Positions 12,529 to 25,250 of a DNA stretch of 64,000 bases are shown piece after piece (within the stretch, counting starts at the first letter, position 1; the number at the start of each line of letters is the position of its first letter). The DNA comes from Sclerotinia nivalis (Eukaryota; Ascomycota; Leotiomycetes; Helotiales; Sclerotiniaceae), in assembly GCA_029531795.1 (NCBI GenBank), contig JAPEIS010000004.1, positions 2,356,001 to 2,420,000 on the forward strand, written 5' to 3'. Made by a program: the position numbers and the translations under genes. A model generated the notes under the pieces. The model was not told the DNA's origin. It made no database searches and worked only from the letters and a program-made list of their open reading frames with translations.

Positions 12529-15500
12529 ATGTCGTACTCCAATAGTGGCGGGGGCACTCTTACTATGCCATCACCTACACATGTTCACCATGTTGATGTT
12601 ACCTCAGCAGTGAGATCGCTAAGACGTTCTATATCGCGTTCGCCATCCAAATTTCGACTGGTTACTAAATCACCTAGCCCATCACCAAAATCCCCGCTGT
12701 CGCCATCTCCATTGTCACCATCTAAGCGCGCATCTTCATATCCTGCCTTATTCGCAGGAACAAATACACCTCACACACCATCGCCACTTGCTGTACCATT
12801 TCCTCCAAGCGCAAGATTGGCCCTTCGATCCTCGTCGCGAGCCAAGACTGCCCCTCCTCGACAAGGCACCCGTCTACGAACCTCACCTAGAAGTCCCATG
12901 AAGCGGGCATTGAGCCAAACAATTGATACTGGTAACGCGACTCCAACACCACTCGGTTTTATGGGCGGACAAGAAAATTTTGGTGGTAGTAGTCCTGTGG
13001 AGGGAAAGAGTCTGGAGAAGCTTCCGAGAATGCAACTCAATTTAGATTCAATCGCGCCTGTCAACCAGGCATTATCGCGATTAGGTGGCGATGGAGCCAG
13101 CGATTGCAATACATCCAATTCAAGTCCACTGAAGCGCAGCGATACGATCATGAGCCTTGATCAAGCAAGCCTCGGAAGTCCAGTCGCAAAGCGTAGAAGT
13201 CTTCACGGTTCTGCCAACTTTGGCCAGGACTTCAACGCCTTTGATCCGCCACAGGCAGCCGCTCCTCCATCGCAATTTGATATTCATAGTGATTTGAATC
13301 ACGAATATGAATTATCCGCCACAGTTGTGACTTCTGAAAATACTGCATCTCCTTTCACCTCGACACCTCGACGTTCCTCCTCTTTGCGCAAATCTACATT
13401 ACTTCAAAGAAATGGCGAGAAGACTTCTTGGGGTCGAAGACATGCAGCTCAACTTCTAGCTGCGCAACAATCCGCACAACAACAACCTTTTGCGATTGCG
13501 AATCAGGAAATTGTGAGCCCAAGTAAGCAAAAGAATCGTCCAAGATTGTCGTTGGATCAATTCGTTGCACCCCCAAATCGCGATAGCCCGTTTAGTCCCC
13601 AGGGTAGCCTTCCAAATGCTTCTATGCACATGGTCAGTCAATCACAACAACCCACACAACAGCCTACACATCAACCACATCCACTTTCACGTACCATGAC
13701 AAATTCTTCCTCTAACTCGAGCATCGCCGAGGATTCACCTGTTCAACAAGTTCCTGTTAACTTTGGTGGTAACCAAAAGTCTAAGATTGATTTTTCAAAA
13801 TCTTTACCTGCTGGAGCTCTCAGACCGTTCAATTTGGATGCTCCTGATGACTTCTCAACTCCCAAGAATTTCAAAGCTGTTAAGCCATTACCTGCTGCGT
13901 TCATGTCTACGGGTCTCATTTCAAAGGTCAACAGAAGACCGGAAGAAGTTCAAATGCTTCGTGGAAATGCCAAGTCAAATGTTCCAGATACCCCATGTAA
14001 GAAGCAGAACAACATTTTCGGTACTTACCCAGCCGCAGTTCCAACTAGCGCCATTGCGAAAGCTAGGCAAATCCGGCATTCATTCGGTACCCCATCAACA
14101 CCTTTCAATCCCCATGGAGCACCAGCTATCGGTACCTTTGGAAAGGGCAACGGAGTATTTGGAAGTAGCTTTGGCCAACCGCGGGGTCTAACTCGGCGAG
14201 GTAGCTTTCTTAGCATCGATGGAGATGACGCTGGATCGCCGGATTTCAAGACCGACAGTCAAATTAGTGATTTTGATCTACCACCAACTCCAACGAAGCA
14301 AGCCCCAAGCTTCTCTCATTTTCAAAACGGTAGTCCTACGAGTCATCGATCGATTCCGGCCTCAATGTCTGCTGTGGGTGGCTATAGCTTAGGGAAGATA
14401 CCAAGATCAAGCAGTAAGTTGAACCTCTCTACGAGTCCAGGCGAGCAGGAAGAGGAAGACAGTGATACTTCCATGGATATGAGCGACTCTCCTACACCTG
14501 CCACTGCCGGACTTCCCTTCAGTACTTCTATTTCTGTACCTTCCTTTTCTAGGTCCCGAGCTTTGCGGGGCATGCAATCTCCTTCGCCATTGATGGCTAA
14601 ATCTCTTACTACGTCTTTTTTGAGTCCTTCAAGACATCCTTCAAGAAAGCCCGGTTTTGCTAAAATTAGTCACGTGGCTCCAGCCAGTCCATTGGAGCGT
14701 GTAGATTTCATCGAGAGACTGTCACCTTGTACACCTCAAGACAGCATGTTACCACCCGATCCCAGTGGGCTCTCCATCTCTAATCATAAGGATGGTCAAG
14801 CTCAACTAGGTGCTAACAGTGCTCCTGTTGCCCCACCTCCAGCTACACCAACTACTGGTCGAGATTATTTCGGTAAAACCAGCACCACCCCAATTGGAAG
14901 CTTCCCACCCCGAGATGTGGATGAATCCCTTGTATCACGATTCGATCAGGTAGAGATGATTGGAACTGGAGAATTTTCCCAGGTGTACCGAGTCACCCAG
15001 AGCTCTCAAAAAGCATCAGCATTCCTCTTTGGTGACTCGGTCGACTCCCCAATGACTGGTAGAACACCACCAACACCCATGCCACCACGTATCTATGCCG
15101 TCAAGAAGTCTAAACAACCATATCAAGGTTACAAGGATAGATCCCGGAAGCTCAAAGAAGTTGAGGTTATCAAGGCACTTGGTCAGGCTGACAACGTGGT
15201 TCACTATGTTGACTCTTGGGAAGAGAAGAATTACTTATACATTCAGACCGAGTTTTGTGAAGAAGGCAGCCTTGATATCTTCCTCTATCAAGTTGGTCGA
15301 AAGGGAAGAGTAGATGATTTCAGGATCTGGAAGATTTTACTAGAGATTGGACAGGCAAGTTAAACCCCTCCATGGCTATCACAACTCAACTAACATTTGA
15401 CAGGGCCTAAAACATGTTCATGATTCTGGCTTCATTCATCTTGATATTAAACCCGCCAATATCATGATTACTTTTGAGGGTGTCTTGAAAATTGGAGATT

Positions 15501-16156
15501 TTGGTATGGCAGCTTCATGGCCTGCTTCCGATGCAATTGAAGGTGAAGGAGATCGTGAATATATTGGACCAGAGATTCTCCTTGGACAATATGACAAACC
15601 AGCAGATGTTTTCGCTCTTGGTATGGTCATTTTCGAAATCGCTACCAACGTATATCTTCCCGACAACGGAGTCTCTTGGCAACGACTAAGATCCGGAGAC
15701 ATGAGCGAAGCCCCAAGTCTTACCTGGAGTGAAGCAAGTAGCATGCTCCGTGATGCCAATGGTATACCCATCGTACCAAGCGATGATTCCATGACAAGCG
15801 ATGATGATTTCGATGCCGACTTTGGTTCACCAATTGCTGCTAGCCGAAAACGATTTACCTCATCTTCCAAGTCTTTTGCTCATGACGCAAGTAACTTATT
15901 CGGTTCTTCTCGACGTGGTGAACTTGAACACGCCCCAGAATTCATGAGAGATCCTAATCATGAATGTACACTCGATAAGCTTGTTCGATGGATGATCTCA
16001 CCACGTCCTCAAGATCGACCTTTGATTCATGAAGTACTTGAAGCAGAAGGCCTTCAATGGGTTAGCAATAGACGACGTGCTGGAGCCACTGTTTTTGAAG
16101 GAAACTGGGGACCAGCGGATGAAGTCTTAGATGATGCTGAGATGATGGATGTTTAA
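12529..16156 (+). CDS. WEE1: Wee1-type mitosis-inhibitor protein kinase
   Basis: This kinase is expected to phosphorylate the inhibitory Tyr of Cdk1 in the nucleus and so delay mitotic entry. Two exons (12529-15354 and 15404-16156) give 1192 residues, a usual length for fungal Wee1. ATG 12529 sits in a good context (ATCATG); an earlier in-frame triplet is only TTG. Residues 1-800 are disordered and packed with Ser/Thr-Pro sites, consistent with CDK feedback phosphorylation. The kinase domain runs from about 804 to 1170: Gly loop GTGEFSQVY (811-819), AVKK lysine 859, HLDIKPAN catalytic loop (954-961, Leu instead of Arg as is usual in the Wee1 group), DFG 974-976 and GDREYIGPEIL. An acidic insert lies in the C-lobe. 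The intron at 15355-15403 begins GCAAGT rather than GT, has a CTAAC branch site and ends CAG. It joins codons cleanly between GQ and GLKH. A read with GT instead would meet a stop at once. Confidence 0.93.
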
Positions 16157-19100
16157 AATCTTTTAGGATTTTGCTGCGAGCATCGCTGTTAACATTATCG
16201 CCAAATACTCGCTCAATCCTGGATAGGACTTGAGGAGATTTGGATTCACATCAATTTGAATTTGATCATGTGTTTACGGCGTTGGCAGGATATCAACGGC
16301 GTACCAAATGATATCTACCTCTACTTTACGACCCACTCCCTCTACGATACACGATTTGCCTTCTCAGCCTAACGACCTTACTTTCTTGTATATATTATTC
16401 TTCAAACATGAGTTCCTCGCTCATTTTACGCATTCACGAGACCCACAGCATCTAAAGCATACAAAATCACCATAAAAAAGAAGAGAGAAAGATAATATTT
16501 GGTGGGGATCACTGATCAAGTTATTGAACGATTATCATGTCAAGATTATTATGAAAGAAAAGAGAAAGCGACTTTTTACCTTTTATTTGTGTCTTGTTTT
16601 TGCGAGTTGATAGGCAGGTATATGGATTTGTTTACAAAGAAAGATAGTATCTATCCATGCTTGCTATAAGCTTAACCAGATTTTGATTGCTTTGTATTAG
16701 CTATGTTTTTTTTTCGAAAGCTTTTAGTTTCTTTTGTTCTCTACATACCCTTTTGTTCTCTACATACCGAAGTGCTCAAATATGGGGTGCATGAGGTTAG
16801 AAATGTTTTGTTTTTAATAGGGGAGTTGTGAAACCACAAATTCCTAATCATAAGGGAGGATGGGATGGATTGATTGATTGATGGATGGGAAATCCATGGG
16901 GTGTTTTGTGTTTGTCTTTGTTGAGGAATGGGAAATGGAATGGGATGGGGTGGATTGATTTGATGGAGTTTCCATTTGTTGAATTTCTTTTGTTAATGAT
17001 GAGGATGAATATGCGTGTGGGAGAGATAAGTGGGTGGAGAAGATTGAGTGGATGATGAATGATGGGTGGTAGTAGTGGATGATTGTAGATATAGAAATCC
17101 TTGAAACATGAATTGTGGATGGATGGGCACTTGCTTGTTTGCTTGTTTGCTAGATAGTCTAATAGAGACTCGGAGATACAATACTCTTGCTTGTAGCTAG
17201 CTGGCTGATATAGCTAAGATTCTGGACTGATTGAAAGATGGGAATGAATGAATGAATAAGAATAAGAATAAATGATGTTGAGTATTATATATAGTGACTC
17301 TGGATTTTCGTATGAATGTGATTTACATGTGAACTATCTTTTCATTGATAATAATTCCTATAAGTTATATATGGTGTGAGTAGTGCCTCTTCAAATTAAT
17401 AAGAATGTTCATATTCAAAATGTATTTCTTTATTGTATTCAATACAATTACAAATAAATACTAGAACCATACTCTATATGTGTATATATCCATTCTATCG
17501 CATAATAAAATTGTTACAATCATAATCAAGAGTTCTGGATCGGACTCATCATATATCATATAGATATAGATCAATTATCTCAAAATTGGGCTTTATTACC
17601 GTTGAAAGTTGTCATTATGATATTTTTTTATATTATCACTGACTGTCTAATAAGAGTTAGTCTTGTTGAAAAGTTTTCATATAATCTTAATTAGGTATTT
17701 TATTTTATATTCTTTGATTTTAGGGTGAGTGGGTTAGTATATCTTTTTTACAACTTGAATTGGTGAGATTGGATGTTCGACTCGGTATCTTGGTGCAGAG
17801 TCTCGTTTATCAATTCATAGGTTTTAGGGCATTTACCTGGAGTTGGTCCTTGTGATGTTTGCGCCGAAAATTATCAGGCGAAGAAATGGTTTTTATATCA
17901 TATAAAAGGTGAAGAGGTATGTATTAGTAAATTCCAAATATTGCGAATCAACGCTCTGTTTGTGAATCATACTGTATACGTCTTGTCAGCTTGTAAATAC
18001 TCTCAAGTATCTACTCTAAAGTCAATCTAGATCTCTGATTCCTTTATATTCATCAAATTTCTAGTAAATTATATATTCATTCTATCTATCTCCAAAATCG
18101 GCAATAGCATGCTTTTTTCTTCTGTATATGGATGCGTAGACCTTCTTGGGAAAAAGTTCAATTAATTATAACTATCTCGAAAGCTTTGCAAGCAAGTTAG
18201 CTCATGCTCTTGATAAATCGAATCTTTGATGGTGAGTTTTTTCTGGGTGACGAATAGTTGTTTTGCGGAATGAAAGTTTGGATCATGTATCTTCAACTAG
18301 TTTATTTTTTTTTATTCTCGAACTAGGGATATCGATGCACATAGAGAGCTTGAACTTGAATACAGAGAGAGAGATGGTGGGGTTCCTTTAGCGGAAGTTG
18401 AGGAGTTGAATAGCGTTAAGATTGGGGATGTCTTTGGATTAGCTTGGGGAGAAGTAGGATGTTTGAAAATTGGGAATTGTTTTCGTGGTAGTGTTATTGT
18501 TTGAATAATGAGTTGGAATAGTGATATGAGCTTCGCAATTTGAGTAGTTGATACGGTATTTCTCGACTTTCGTCTCTATATAATATATTCTCTGCTCATT
18601 TGTTTGTAGTTTTCTTGTCGTTCAAACTTTTCTAGATCTTATCATACAACATTTGACCATAAGTGATTAGACGAAAGTCTATGTATATGATTGTTGTCAT
18701 TTCCCTACCCTTTCATTCAATGGTCGAACCTCAAATGCTAAGATAGCAGAAACCAAGAGCTATTGCTATGGAGCGTCTTGTATAGTAGAAAATATCATTA
18801 GAGCCTGACTTCCTATCCTCCTCTAAACACTTCACATCTTCCAAGCATCTCATCCATATCCATATCCATATCCTTACCTTATGCCCTATTTCTCGTATGT
18901 CTCAGGAAGTACAGAGGATAATGATATACATTAAGTGAGTTGTTAACACCTTCATATCCCTCCCCATGTTTTCGGAGAGTTGCTTTGATGTATTCAGTTG
19001 CGGGCAGTGTGAGTAACTCTTCATTCATTATATGCTTTATTTCATACGGATGCTAGTATTAGATTCTGTTAATCACCTTAAAATCTGGGAAGTACTTAGG

Positions 19101-21036
19101 AATCCATGGGGATTCAAGTAGTGGTTCCGCAGTGATGTATATACACTTGATCTCTCAAGCAATTCCACCGATGTATTTGGTTGCAACAAGGGACTATATA
19201 AGAGACAGAATCTTCACCAAGTCATAATCTGCAGTGTGAGATTCAAAATGCGATCACCCCCTAGGAAGTGAGACAGAGGAATCGTATGCTTGAAGTCAAA
19301 AGTAGCTTTTTTGCCCAAAACGCACATTGGAAACCGTTTTAGTGAGATCATAGTGTGTTGACTATTGTTGATTATCATAATCTCATCTTATATTCCCCTT
19401 TCTCGCTATCGTTTACATATTACTTCATTATAGTTAGTTTCATCTTTTACTACTGGATGAGAATATCACCGTCGGAGCATAACTAAAATTCTGCCTGTCG
19501 CTTTCTCCGCATATCCTGAGCACGGCTTTGAAGACTCAGTTGCTTTTGACCGTTTAGTAGCTATAGATCCGGGCTTGATGGATCTTCACACATTCAAAAT
19601 GCTTCTATGACTTTTGCATAGTGTTTTATTTGTTATGTTAAAGCTCTATTGAATATGGTGTCTACTTTTATATGGAAGGAGTTCGAACAGATATGCGTAT
19701 TTAAAGTACTTAGATTGTGAGAAATTGGGAATTCGCGCTGTGCTCCTGTATTAGTGAATTCATGTCTTTTCTCAACCCCCTTTTGATGAACTGCCCCTTC
19801 TTTGCATTTACATCAAATTTGGGTTTTGATTCACTTCATTTCTACATCCTCTTTACCCCTCACGTCTAAGATGCACTACTATACCCACAAAACATGATCT
19901 TCAATATAAAAGACAAGTTTCTAAGTAATTTGTTCTGCAACTATCTTTACAACTTGAATCATTGAAAGATATTAGAAACTTGATTTACAATAAAACATTT
20001 GATTATAGTCTCTGTTGCTCTTTCTTGTATAGGATACTCCAAAAAAAAGATATTTAGCAGCTTATGATGAGATATCATTGCCAAATTATTTCATCCCATA
20101 TGTTTAATTTGATTTGTCTTGCTGTTTATTTCACTATTACTGCCATTTTAGGAATTCTCTAGGAAAAGTTGGAAAGGGTTCCACTTTTTCATACCACAAT
20201 GTATCGTTACTCTACCAGATTGTGAGCATTGTCAAAAGGAAAGCACGTAAACAAGAGCGCCATGTCTCAGAATCGTCTTTTGGTTTTAATAATACTATTT
20301 TGATAGTAGGCGTGGAAGGAGCTATTTATATTACTTCAGGTCAAAAGTTCACAGCGGATGTGGAATGAAGAAGTGAATATCACATCGTTTTCCTATTAAA
20401 ATCCATATCAACTTAACTCTACAGTACATATTCAATGCATCAATTTGTAGCTTAAATTATATTCTCATATATTTTCGTAACCACTCCAAATTCACCTTAC
20501 TCCTAGATTAGGGTTCCACAAAAAGGACTTCTGAAGAATAAAAGAGAGGTGCTTTAGAGAATTTGGCACAAGTCAAGCATTTATCACGATGAAAACGTCG
20601 AGTATCAGGAAAATGGTTCACTTGAGACTCACTTAATCTGAAAGTCTGGAGCCATGAAGTTCCTCATCTGTTATTCTGCTAGACAATGTATAAATATAAG
20701 CGTTGTCTATTACTCCAACACTATCTGATCTTATCCCCTTTGATTGTCGTTTAATTTCAATGCTGTCCTTCTCCCGATCTATCGGACAACAGTTTAGAGT
20801 CTCCCAACCAGATAGACTCATAATATATACCAATACGTATCACATCTCTCTGTACTTGCAGAGCAACAATTGCAACTGCAAATCATGGTTCAGGAATCAA
20901 GATCGACACCTGGATCCCAATCATGGCCCAAATTCCTCTCATGTTTTTCTACCGGTTTCAGCATTCTGTGATTTAAATACCTCCATCTTGTCGACAAAAT
21001 ACTTGTGTATAATTCCAGGCTGAAGATTAAGAAATA
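16157..21036. other. gene-poor AT-rich region
   Basis: The first few hundred bases are probably the 3' UTR of the kinase gene. The rest holds GATTGATT/GATGGATG simple repeats (about 16868-16945) and scattered short ORFs without recognisable protein character. I found no RNA gene or intact mobile element. Confidence 0.45.
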
Positions 21037-22856
21037 AGTCTAGTACCCCACTTTTCGGCCACCCCCTTTTTTCGGCCACCCCAAAAAACTCATCGCTATG
21101 AGTACTCTACTTTATTCAACCTTTAATAATTCAACAATCATTCAATCAATTGATCTGAAATTTGAATATATTATTATTTACAAGATGCCGAATCCATATA
21201 CTGAAGATGATATTGTTATAATCCTTGATGCAATCGCAAATGGTATATCTATACATCGGGCTAGCTCAGAATATAGAGTTCCTCATACTACACTTCAAAA
21301 TCGAATCTATGATTATCTATTTCATAAAAAAAATGTACAAAACCAGTAAAAGATAACTTCGATTCAAAAGAAAAGGCTAGTAGAATAAATATTAGTATAG
21401 AAATCATTGGATACTAATTCTATACATCGATAAATAAAGGAAATAAATGAAAACCTCCTCGAAATAAAAAGAGATAATCTATCATTTGGAAAAAAATAGT
21501 TATACAGTTTTTTGGTTAGAAATCCTGAAATCAAAACCAAAAGGCAATATAAGATCGATTCAATTTATATTTCAAATGCAATTGATGAAATTATTTACAA
21601 ATAGTTTGAAAAGTTGTATTTGCCTAATATTAAACATATCAAACCCGAAAACAAATGAAATATAAATAAAGCAAACATTATAAAAAATCAGGGTTTTAAT
21701 AAACTAGTAGTAGAGAGCTCCCAGCAACGTTTTATTCAAAAAAAACAATCTGGTTCAAAAGTTTGGACTTTTTTTATTGAATACATTTCAACAATTGGCA
21801 AAGCCCTTTCCCCCTTTGTTATTTATAAAGGTTCGAGAGTTCAACAGCAATAATTCTCTACAGATCTCATTCTATATAAAGATTGGAACTTTATTGTAAT
21901 TGAAAATGGATGGATAATTAATAAAACAATTTTTGAATAATTGAAAAAGATCTTTATATCTCAAACAATCCCCTCCTGATCGAAGGAGGCTAAATTACTT
22001 ATTTTGAATAGTCATGAAAGTTACGAAACTATTGAATTTATAATGGAATACTTCAAATACAATATACACCTTTTATTTTTACCATCATATACATCACACA
22101 TACTACAATTATTGGATTTATCGATATTCTCACCTTTCAAAAACGAATACAAATATCACCTCAATAAATTAAATTCGATATCAAATTCTACACCAATTGG
22201 AAAATATAGCTTTCTTGAATGCTATCAGAAAGCAAGAATAAAGGGTTTAACAATCCATAATATCAAAAAGGAATGGAAAGCTTCAGATTTATAACCTCAA
22301 AATTACGCTAAACCCTTTTTCAATAGACTATTGCTCGAAAATAATAACAAGAAGGTTATTATTCAAAACCCTTCTTCAGATAATGATCCTATACTTCAAT
22401 AGAATAAAGAGGTATCTTTTATTGAATGGAAAACCCCTCAAAAAGCAAGTGATATTCGAAACTATACCTATATCATAATTCGAAAAAAAGAAACCGATCT
22501 TTCAACTCGTCGATTGCTTTTTCGAAAGATTTCGAAAAAATTTGATGCTAAGAATTATACACTTATACTAACAAAACACCGAATAAAGCAATTAGAATAT
22601 AAAATAAAATATATTGTACCCAAAAAAAGAAGAATGGTTAAGACTAGCCCGAATTCGAAGTTTGCAGGGATTAAAGCTATTCGGGAAGCGCAAATTGAAG
22701 TTGGGGATCGTGAAATTGATAAAGATGATTCTAATGATGATTATGAAACAGATTCTACAGGCGATTGCATTGAAGTAGAATAGTTGTTGAGTTATTAAGG
22801 TTTAAAATTTATATAATGGTTTTTTTTGGGGTGGCCGAAAAGTGGGGTACTAGACT
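21037..22856 (+). mobile_element. Fot1/pogo-type DNA transposon, complete ends, dead transposase
   Basis: A 1820 bp element bounded by perfect inverted repeats of at least 29 bp starting AGTCTAGTACCCCA (21037 inward and 22856 inward), flanked by TA duplications (21035-21036 and 22857-22858). Size, TA target and an AGTC-starting terminus match the Fot1 branch of Tc1/mariner-pogo. Transposase fragments remain on the plus strand. A DNA-binding helix-turn-helix segment runs 21185-21349 (ANGISIHRAS, then PHTTLQNR). DDE-core pieces lie around 21640-21860 and at 22004-22294 (LLFLPSYTSHILQLLD). The frame is cut by many stops, and base composition is far more AT-rich than flanking genes. Both recognisable catalytic-Asp positions (21665-21667 and 22007-22009) read Asn (AAT), as G-to-A changes would give. 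The element cannot move by itself. Confidence 0.88.
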
Positions 22857-22858
22857 TA

Positions 22859-24326
22859 TATGCGAATAGTGAATCACTGTATCATCATATCCTTGGGGAT
22901 TCCTGGTTTGTTCATTCATAAACATTCACTGGGGTAATATTGATTATAAGGTGTGCATTGCGCTCTCCTTTGATCACCTTTCATACGGGGCTAGCTGGTG
23001 AGAGAGGAGTGGAGGAGAGGGAATCCAGATAATTTCAATAGTACTTGTGGAGACTCAAAAATAAATAGAATGAACGATAGAAATTAGGAACAGGTATTAC
23101 AAATTCGTAAGAAATATTTAGACGGTTTTGAACATAGTATTCAGCCGTTCCTCTCCACTCCTATCCTGTCCTGGGAGCACCAGCGACTGTTCATAAACTG
23201 CATCCGGACTCACGAAAGCATCGTAAATCTAAAACTTTGGGTTTAATTTCTCTCAAGAAAGGAACCGGGGAAGAAAATCCTGCAATGAAAGAGAAACGTT
23301 CGTTAACTACAACATGTTCAATGATGGTCACGACAGAGCCTTCGTCTCTTAACTCGCTTAGTCCCATGTGGATGTAGCTTGTCAACCATACTAAAGGCTT
23401 CTTAAATGGAGAAGGGATATACTGGCATGGAACTGACATTCCTTTCTTTTCACTTGGGAATATTCAATGGAAATGCTGAGTTGGTACGGTACCTCTGTAC
23501 CTCGATTGACAATGAGGAAATACTTAATGAAAGTGTTTGTGGAAATGATTCAGGTTGCCAGTAAGCTGCCCGAAATACTAGATTACTAGATTACTAGTAC
23601 CTACATGTGTATTCGATTGATTTACGGGGAGGGGCAAGTTTGAATAAGAGCAGCGCAGATTGCAGAGTTCTGGTCTGGTGCTAATGCTGGGAGAGAGAAA
23701 ATAGGTTACGTGTGGTATCCCGACCAGCATACGGGGCTTATAGCCATGTTTTCGCAACAAATGGGGACTTCTAATCCTATCAAATATTCAAGCTGTTGAA
23801 GCGCATCGTGATTCCAATTATCTGGCAACCAGGAGAAGAGGGGCCGACGAAAGCATTCCTGGCATACCAAAATTATGCGTTCTCATGCATCCTCATGCTT
23901 CAATTCTAATTAGGAAGAAATTTATTGCTCAAGATTTCTGCAAAAGATTTCAAGCATGTATGAAAATGGTGGCTCGCTCGTGCGTATTGAGATTTGCTGA
24001 TAAAAGTCTCTTATCTACATCCTCCCGTACCCCTTTTACTAGTAAGAGTCTTTTATGTAGGGATGTACAAAATGTAATTTTATCAAGCAAAATAATCTAG
24101 CTCCTCTTATTATTGAACGTGGTTTAGATGTTTTTTTCGGGGTGTATATAGGGTCCATGATTGGCTAAATTGAGGAGAATTCATGTTTTTTTTTCCTATT
24201 TTCTTTTTAGAAGTACGATGAGCAATTTAAGAATACTTTAGAATCAATAATAGTAGAGAATTATATATATAAAAGTAAATAACTTGAAAGAAAATCTATA
24301 TATATTAACGGTAAATACTCCGAATA
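22859..24326. other. intergenic region
   Basis: No gene is supported. A minus-strand ATG frame of 82 codons (23191-23439) has fairly protein-like composition but no recognisable family, no flanking exons and no orthology clue. I treat it as unproven. Confidence 0.4.
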
Positions 24327-24331
24327 GCAAC

Positions 24332-24532
24332 TGTCACGGATCGAAGGATTATATAAGCCGATCACCCCGATCACCCCGATCGGGCCTCAAGCGGCTAGCG
24401 CTCGAGGTCGATCACATACCTGTAGCTAGTATATATAACCCCTTCGGGGCCATCGACCTTTCGATCGCTTGTTATAGATTCTAAGGATAATTGAACCCTG
24501 ATTTCTCAGCTCTTTACGGCAATTGTGTCACA
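24332..24532 (+). mobile_element. solo LTR (201 bp) with 5-bp target duplication
   Basis: The sequence begins TGTCACGGATCG and ends TTGTGTCACA, so it has the 5'-TG...CA-3' of an LTR. It is flanked on both sides by GCAAC (24327-24331 and 24533-24537), a 5-bp target duplication as made by LTR retrotransposon integrases. Inside are a TATATATAA box near 24430, a short GC-rich stretch and tandem GATCACCCC units near 24360, giving an island of high GC inside very AT-rich DNA. No internal coding region is attached, so it is a solo LTR left by recombination. Orientation is assigned from the TATA box. Confidence 0.8.
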
Positions 24533-24537
24533 GCAAC

Positions 24538-25250
24538 TTTTTAACTTTCGATACCTCGTTTAGCAACCAGTGGTATCATTTTTGACCTCAAATATTATTT
24601 GAGTACAGATTATAAATAGATTTCTGAAATAATCTTTTCATAGATAAAAATATTAATTACTATTCAAATATTCTAAATATAAATTTTTCTTAATTTATAA
24701 TGAATAATTATTTAATTATGAATTATTGAAAAGATATCGAAAATGTTACATTTTGCCCCTAACCGAAAGGAGCATGGAGATGTACTAGGGTTGAGTGTGG
24801 CGAAAAGTTGGAAAATATATTCGTTTAAGTTCAAGATTTAAGGAGAATCGGAGACAAAGTATGGTACGTGCCATGGGCTCAAAGCAAAGGATGAAGAGTA
24901 GGGAGTTGAGACTAGAGAGTTGAGAGAGCTATATATCTAAAGTGAAGTGAAGTAAATGCTGTCTAAATATGTTAATTAAATGTATGTACAGTATGCTAAA
25001 GTATATAGATATATAGATAAGTTCTTTTCATTCCAAAACCTAGCCGAAGTGTAATTGATACAGATAGAGTACAAAAAAATCCAAAATATTTTTGAAAGCC
25101 AAAACACCGTGATAATGCTTGGTTGATTGATGTAAATATGCAAATGCTACCCATTCTATCCATATATATTTTTTCAATTAGACTCCAACCTCAGTCCCTC
25201 CTCCTTAAGCGCCAATTGCCCTTGATTTCCCTTGCTGCCACTATATTTAC
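24538..25250. other. AT-rich intergenic region, 3' side of the ABC transporter
   Basis: Very AT-rich, with no gene visible. The part nearest 25250 is probably the 3' UTR of the transporter. Confidence 0.45.

Noticed and set aside
15355..15403. Wee1 ending at the stop at 15361-15363 as a 954-codon protein
   Set aside because: It would lack the catalytic loop and DFG motif, which follow in frame after a well-formed GC-AG intron.
23191..23439. 82-codon minus-strand ORF with fairly protein-like composition
   Set aside because: No family, no signal peptide and no joinable exons. It cannot be told from chance by eye.
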